Assembly: GCF_020991475.1 (NCBI RefSeq)
Contig: NZ_JAJMPA010000001.1
Span: 2,852,001 to 2,916,000, forward strand
Reading direction: 5' to 3'
Source of the DNA: Pedobacter sp. MC2016-14
Lineage (GTDB): Bacteria > Bacteroidota > Bacteroidia > Sphingobacteriales > Sphingobacteriaceae
DNA: 64,000 nucleotides
Shown: piece by piece, positions 62,867 to 64,000 of the stretch
Position numbering within the stretch: the stretch's first letter is position 1
How the letters are laid out: each line of letters opens with the position of its first letter
Notes under the pieces: generated by a model
What the model saw: only the letters and a program-made list of their open reading frames with translations
The model's database searches: none
Told to the model about the DNA's origin: nothing
Made by a program: the position numbers and the translations under genes

Positions 62867-64000
62867 ATGTCTTTAAAAAAACTAATCCTGTGGCTGCTGT
62901 TGGGCGTTGCATTGCCCGGGGCCGCCCAGGATTCGCTGAGTTTAAGTGTGAAAAGCTGGCAGAAAAAAACAGCCAGTGGAGGGATCCCGACAGATACGGC
63001 AAATAGTTTGTGGTATCAGCAAACGGTGCTGATACCACAAACATGGCAGAATAAAAGAGTTATTCTTAATTTTAGGCGTATTGAAGGCGACGCCATTATT
63101 TATGTTAATGAAGTGAGGGTTGCGGAATTACTGCGTCCAGGGGGAGAAGTAGACCTTAGCAGCCATATTAATTTTGGTGTTAAGAATAGCCTAAAAATAG
63201 TTGTGACAAGAGATTATTCCGGTATCTCGCGTGATTTTAAATCAGACGTATTGCGGTATTTATCACGGCAGGCACTAGGAAATACAATTCCGCAGCAAAA
63301 ATGGGGATTGGGGATAACAGCTTCGGCAATCCTCATGGCCAGAAATCCTCAGGCCGTTACTGATGTGTTTTGCATCTCTTCTTTTAGGAAAAAGACATTG
63401 ACCCTGCAGGTGGAAATTGACGCGCTAAAGCCTTTAACTGGTAGCAGGCTTGAAGCCATAATCTACGACAAGGATGGTAAAGAGGCATTAAAGCTTACAA
63501 GCAGCGAATTGGAAATGGTTAAGGGAAAGGCTGTTTATAGCTTTACCGCAGACTGGAAAAATCCGGTATACTGGGAACTGGAGAAACCTTACCTGTATAA
63601 GGCAAGTGTTGTGCTGTTGTCCAAGAGCAAAAAACTGGATAGCCATCCACCAGTTACTTTTGGATTCAGGGAATTATGGACGCAGGGGAAAGATCTTTAT
63701 ATGAATGGGCACCCTTCGAGGTGGCGTCTCACGGATATATACGGAACGGGTAAAAATGGCTTAGGCTTGTACAAGCTGATGGGGTATAATGTAGCGCAGA
63801 TCCAGCCTCATTCTAATTTATGGTGGCGTGCCCAGGCCGAGACACCCTTGCTAGATGAAGAGCTGCTGGACGAGATGGACCGCATAGGAATGGGTTGTAC
63901 TGTGCCTGCACCAAGTATCAATTCTTTGCGCACCGCGCTTGTCTCTAACCCTAAAGTGCTGGAGGCCTATCGCAAAGAAATGGAGTACTATATGCGCTGG
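62867..64000 (+). CDS. GH2-family-like glycoside hydrolase (cut by window end)
   Basis: An open frame of 378 codons from the ATG 1 bp after the GH29 stop to the window edge. Signal peptide residues 1-20 (ALPGAAQDS). A jelly-roll sugar-binding domain (WYQQTVLIPQTW, INFGVKNSLKIVVTRDYSG), an immunoglobulin-like domain and the boundary motif FGFREL near 267 are those of GH2-type enzymes (beta-galactosidase, beta-mannosidase, beta-glucuronidase and others). The catalytic barrel would begin after that and lies mostly outside, so the substrate is unknown. Confidence 0.82.
   Translation, partial: MSLKKLILWLLLGVALPGAAQDSLSLSVKSWQKKTASGGIPTDTANSLWYQQTVLIPQTWQNKRVILNFRRIEGDAIIYVNEVRVAELLRPGGEVDLSSHINFGVKNSLKIVVTRDYSGISRDFKSDVLRYLSRQALGNTIPQQKWGLGITASAILMARNPQAVTDVFCISSFRKKTLTLQVEIDALKPLTGSRLEAIIYDKDGKEALKLTSSELEMVKGKAVYSFTADWKNPVYWELEKPYLYKASVVLLSKSKKLDSHPPVTFGFRELWTQGKDLYMNGHPSRWRLTDIYGTGKNGLGLYKLMGYNVAQIQPHSNLWWRAQAETPLLDEELLDEMDRIGMGCTVPAPSINSLRTALVSNPKVLEAYRKEMEYYMRW

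Overview
The window looks like chromosome of a Sphingobacteriaceae-type Bacteroidota (Pedobacter or close relative). This rests on the SusC/SusD/FecR/ECF-sigma locus, the DUF4296 lipoprotein, the two-subunit CoA-transferase, a LysM/double-psi-barrel protein, tandem POT transporters, an archaeal/eukaryal-type ProRS, and promoters of the Bacteroidetes TTTG / TAnnTTTG type. The genus is an inference; no rRNA is present.

Layout. 1-25.4 kb is housekeeping: a cut methyltransferase, lysC and yggS (minus); DUF4296, mutS2 and a 3-oxoacid CoA-transferase pair (plus); udk and a LysM protein (minus); dps and ubiD (plus); then mostly minus-strand genes (DUF1905, TIGR02757, a cystathionine gamma-synthase-type enzyme, proS, a glycosyltransferase, two POT transporters, thiolase, M23 peptidase) interrupted by a plus-strand Gly/Tyr-rich lipoprotein and an outer-membrane protein. 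25.4-26.45 kb is a 1.07 kb non-coding stretch before dnaA with a consensus DnaA box, hairpins and the relic of an SH3b-domain gene; gene direction largely diverges here, so it is a candidate origin region.

28.0-37.3 kb is one plus-strand cluster that encodes a complete non-phosphorylating L-fucose pathway: permease, mutarotase, SDR dehydrogenase, lactonase, a UxaA-type dehydratase, a second SDR, an FAH-family hydrolase, and LutABC to burn the L-lactate produced. It is followed by an AraC/cupin regulator and an S66 peptidase. Large palindromes sit on the fucP and araC promoters. A VOC protein, a Kup transporter and a 7TM-HD phosphodiesterase follow.

44.07-44.45 kb carries tRNA-Ser(GCT) and two tandem identical tRNA-Pro(TGG) genes. 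The last 17 nt of tRNA-Pro recur at 51471-51487, each time followed by nearly the same terminator, so 44447-51487 is a 7 kb genomic island integrated at a tRNA. It has repeat arrays inside both ends but no integrase. It holds a TetR/DUF1348 pair, two overlapping paralogous membrane-protein genes of unknown function, a wrecked alpha/beta-hydrolase, a divergent SDR/HxlR pair, an ankyrin-DUF6891 protein and a deletion-fused AbiE toxin-antitoxin relic with its operators intact.

52.0-64.0 kb is a polysaccharide-utilisation locus: ECF sigma, FecR anti-sigma, SusC, SusD, a DUF5017 lipoprotein, an esterase-like hydrolase, a GH29 alpha-L-fucosidase and a GH2-like enzyme cut by the window end. Working together, the PUL would release L-fucose outside or in the periplasm and the 28-37 kb cluster would import and oxidise it.

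The most noteworthy items for follow-up are a family of three ~85-bp structured repeats with covarying stems, the tRNA-Pro island with putative arm sites, the membrane-protein pair, and an SDR in the fucose cluster whose catalytic lysine is replaced by asparagine.
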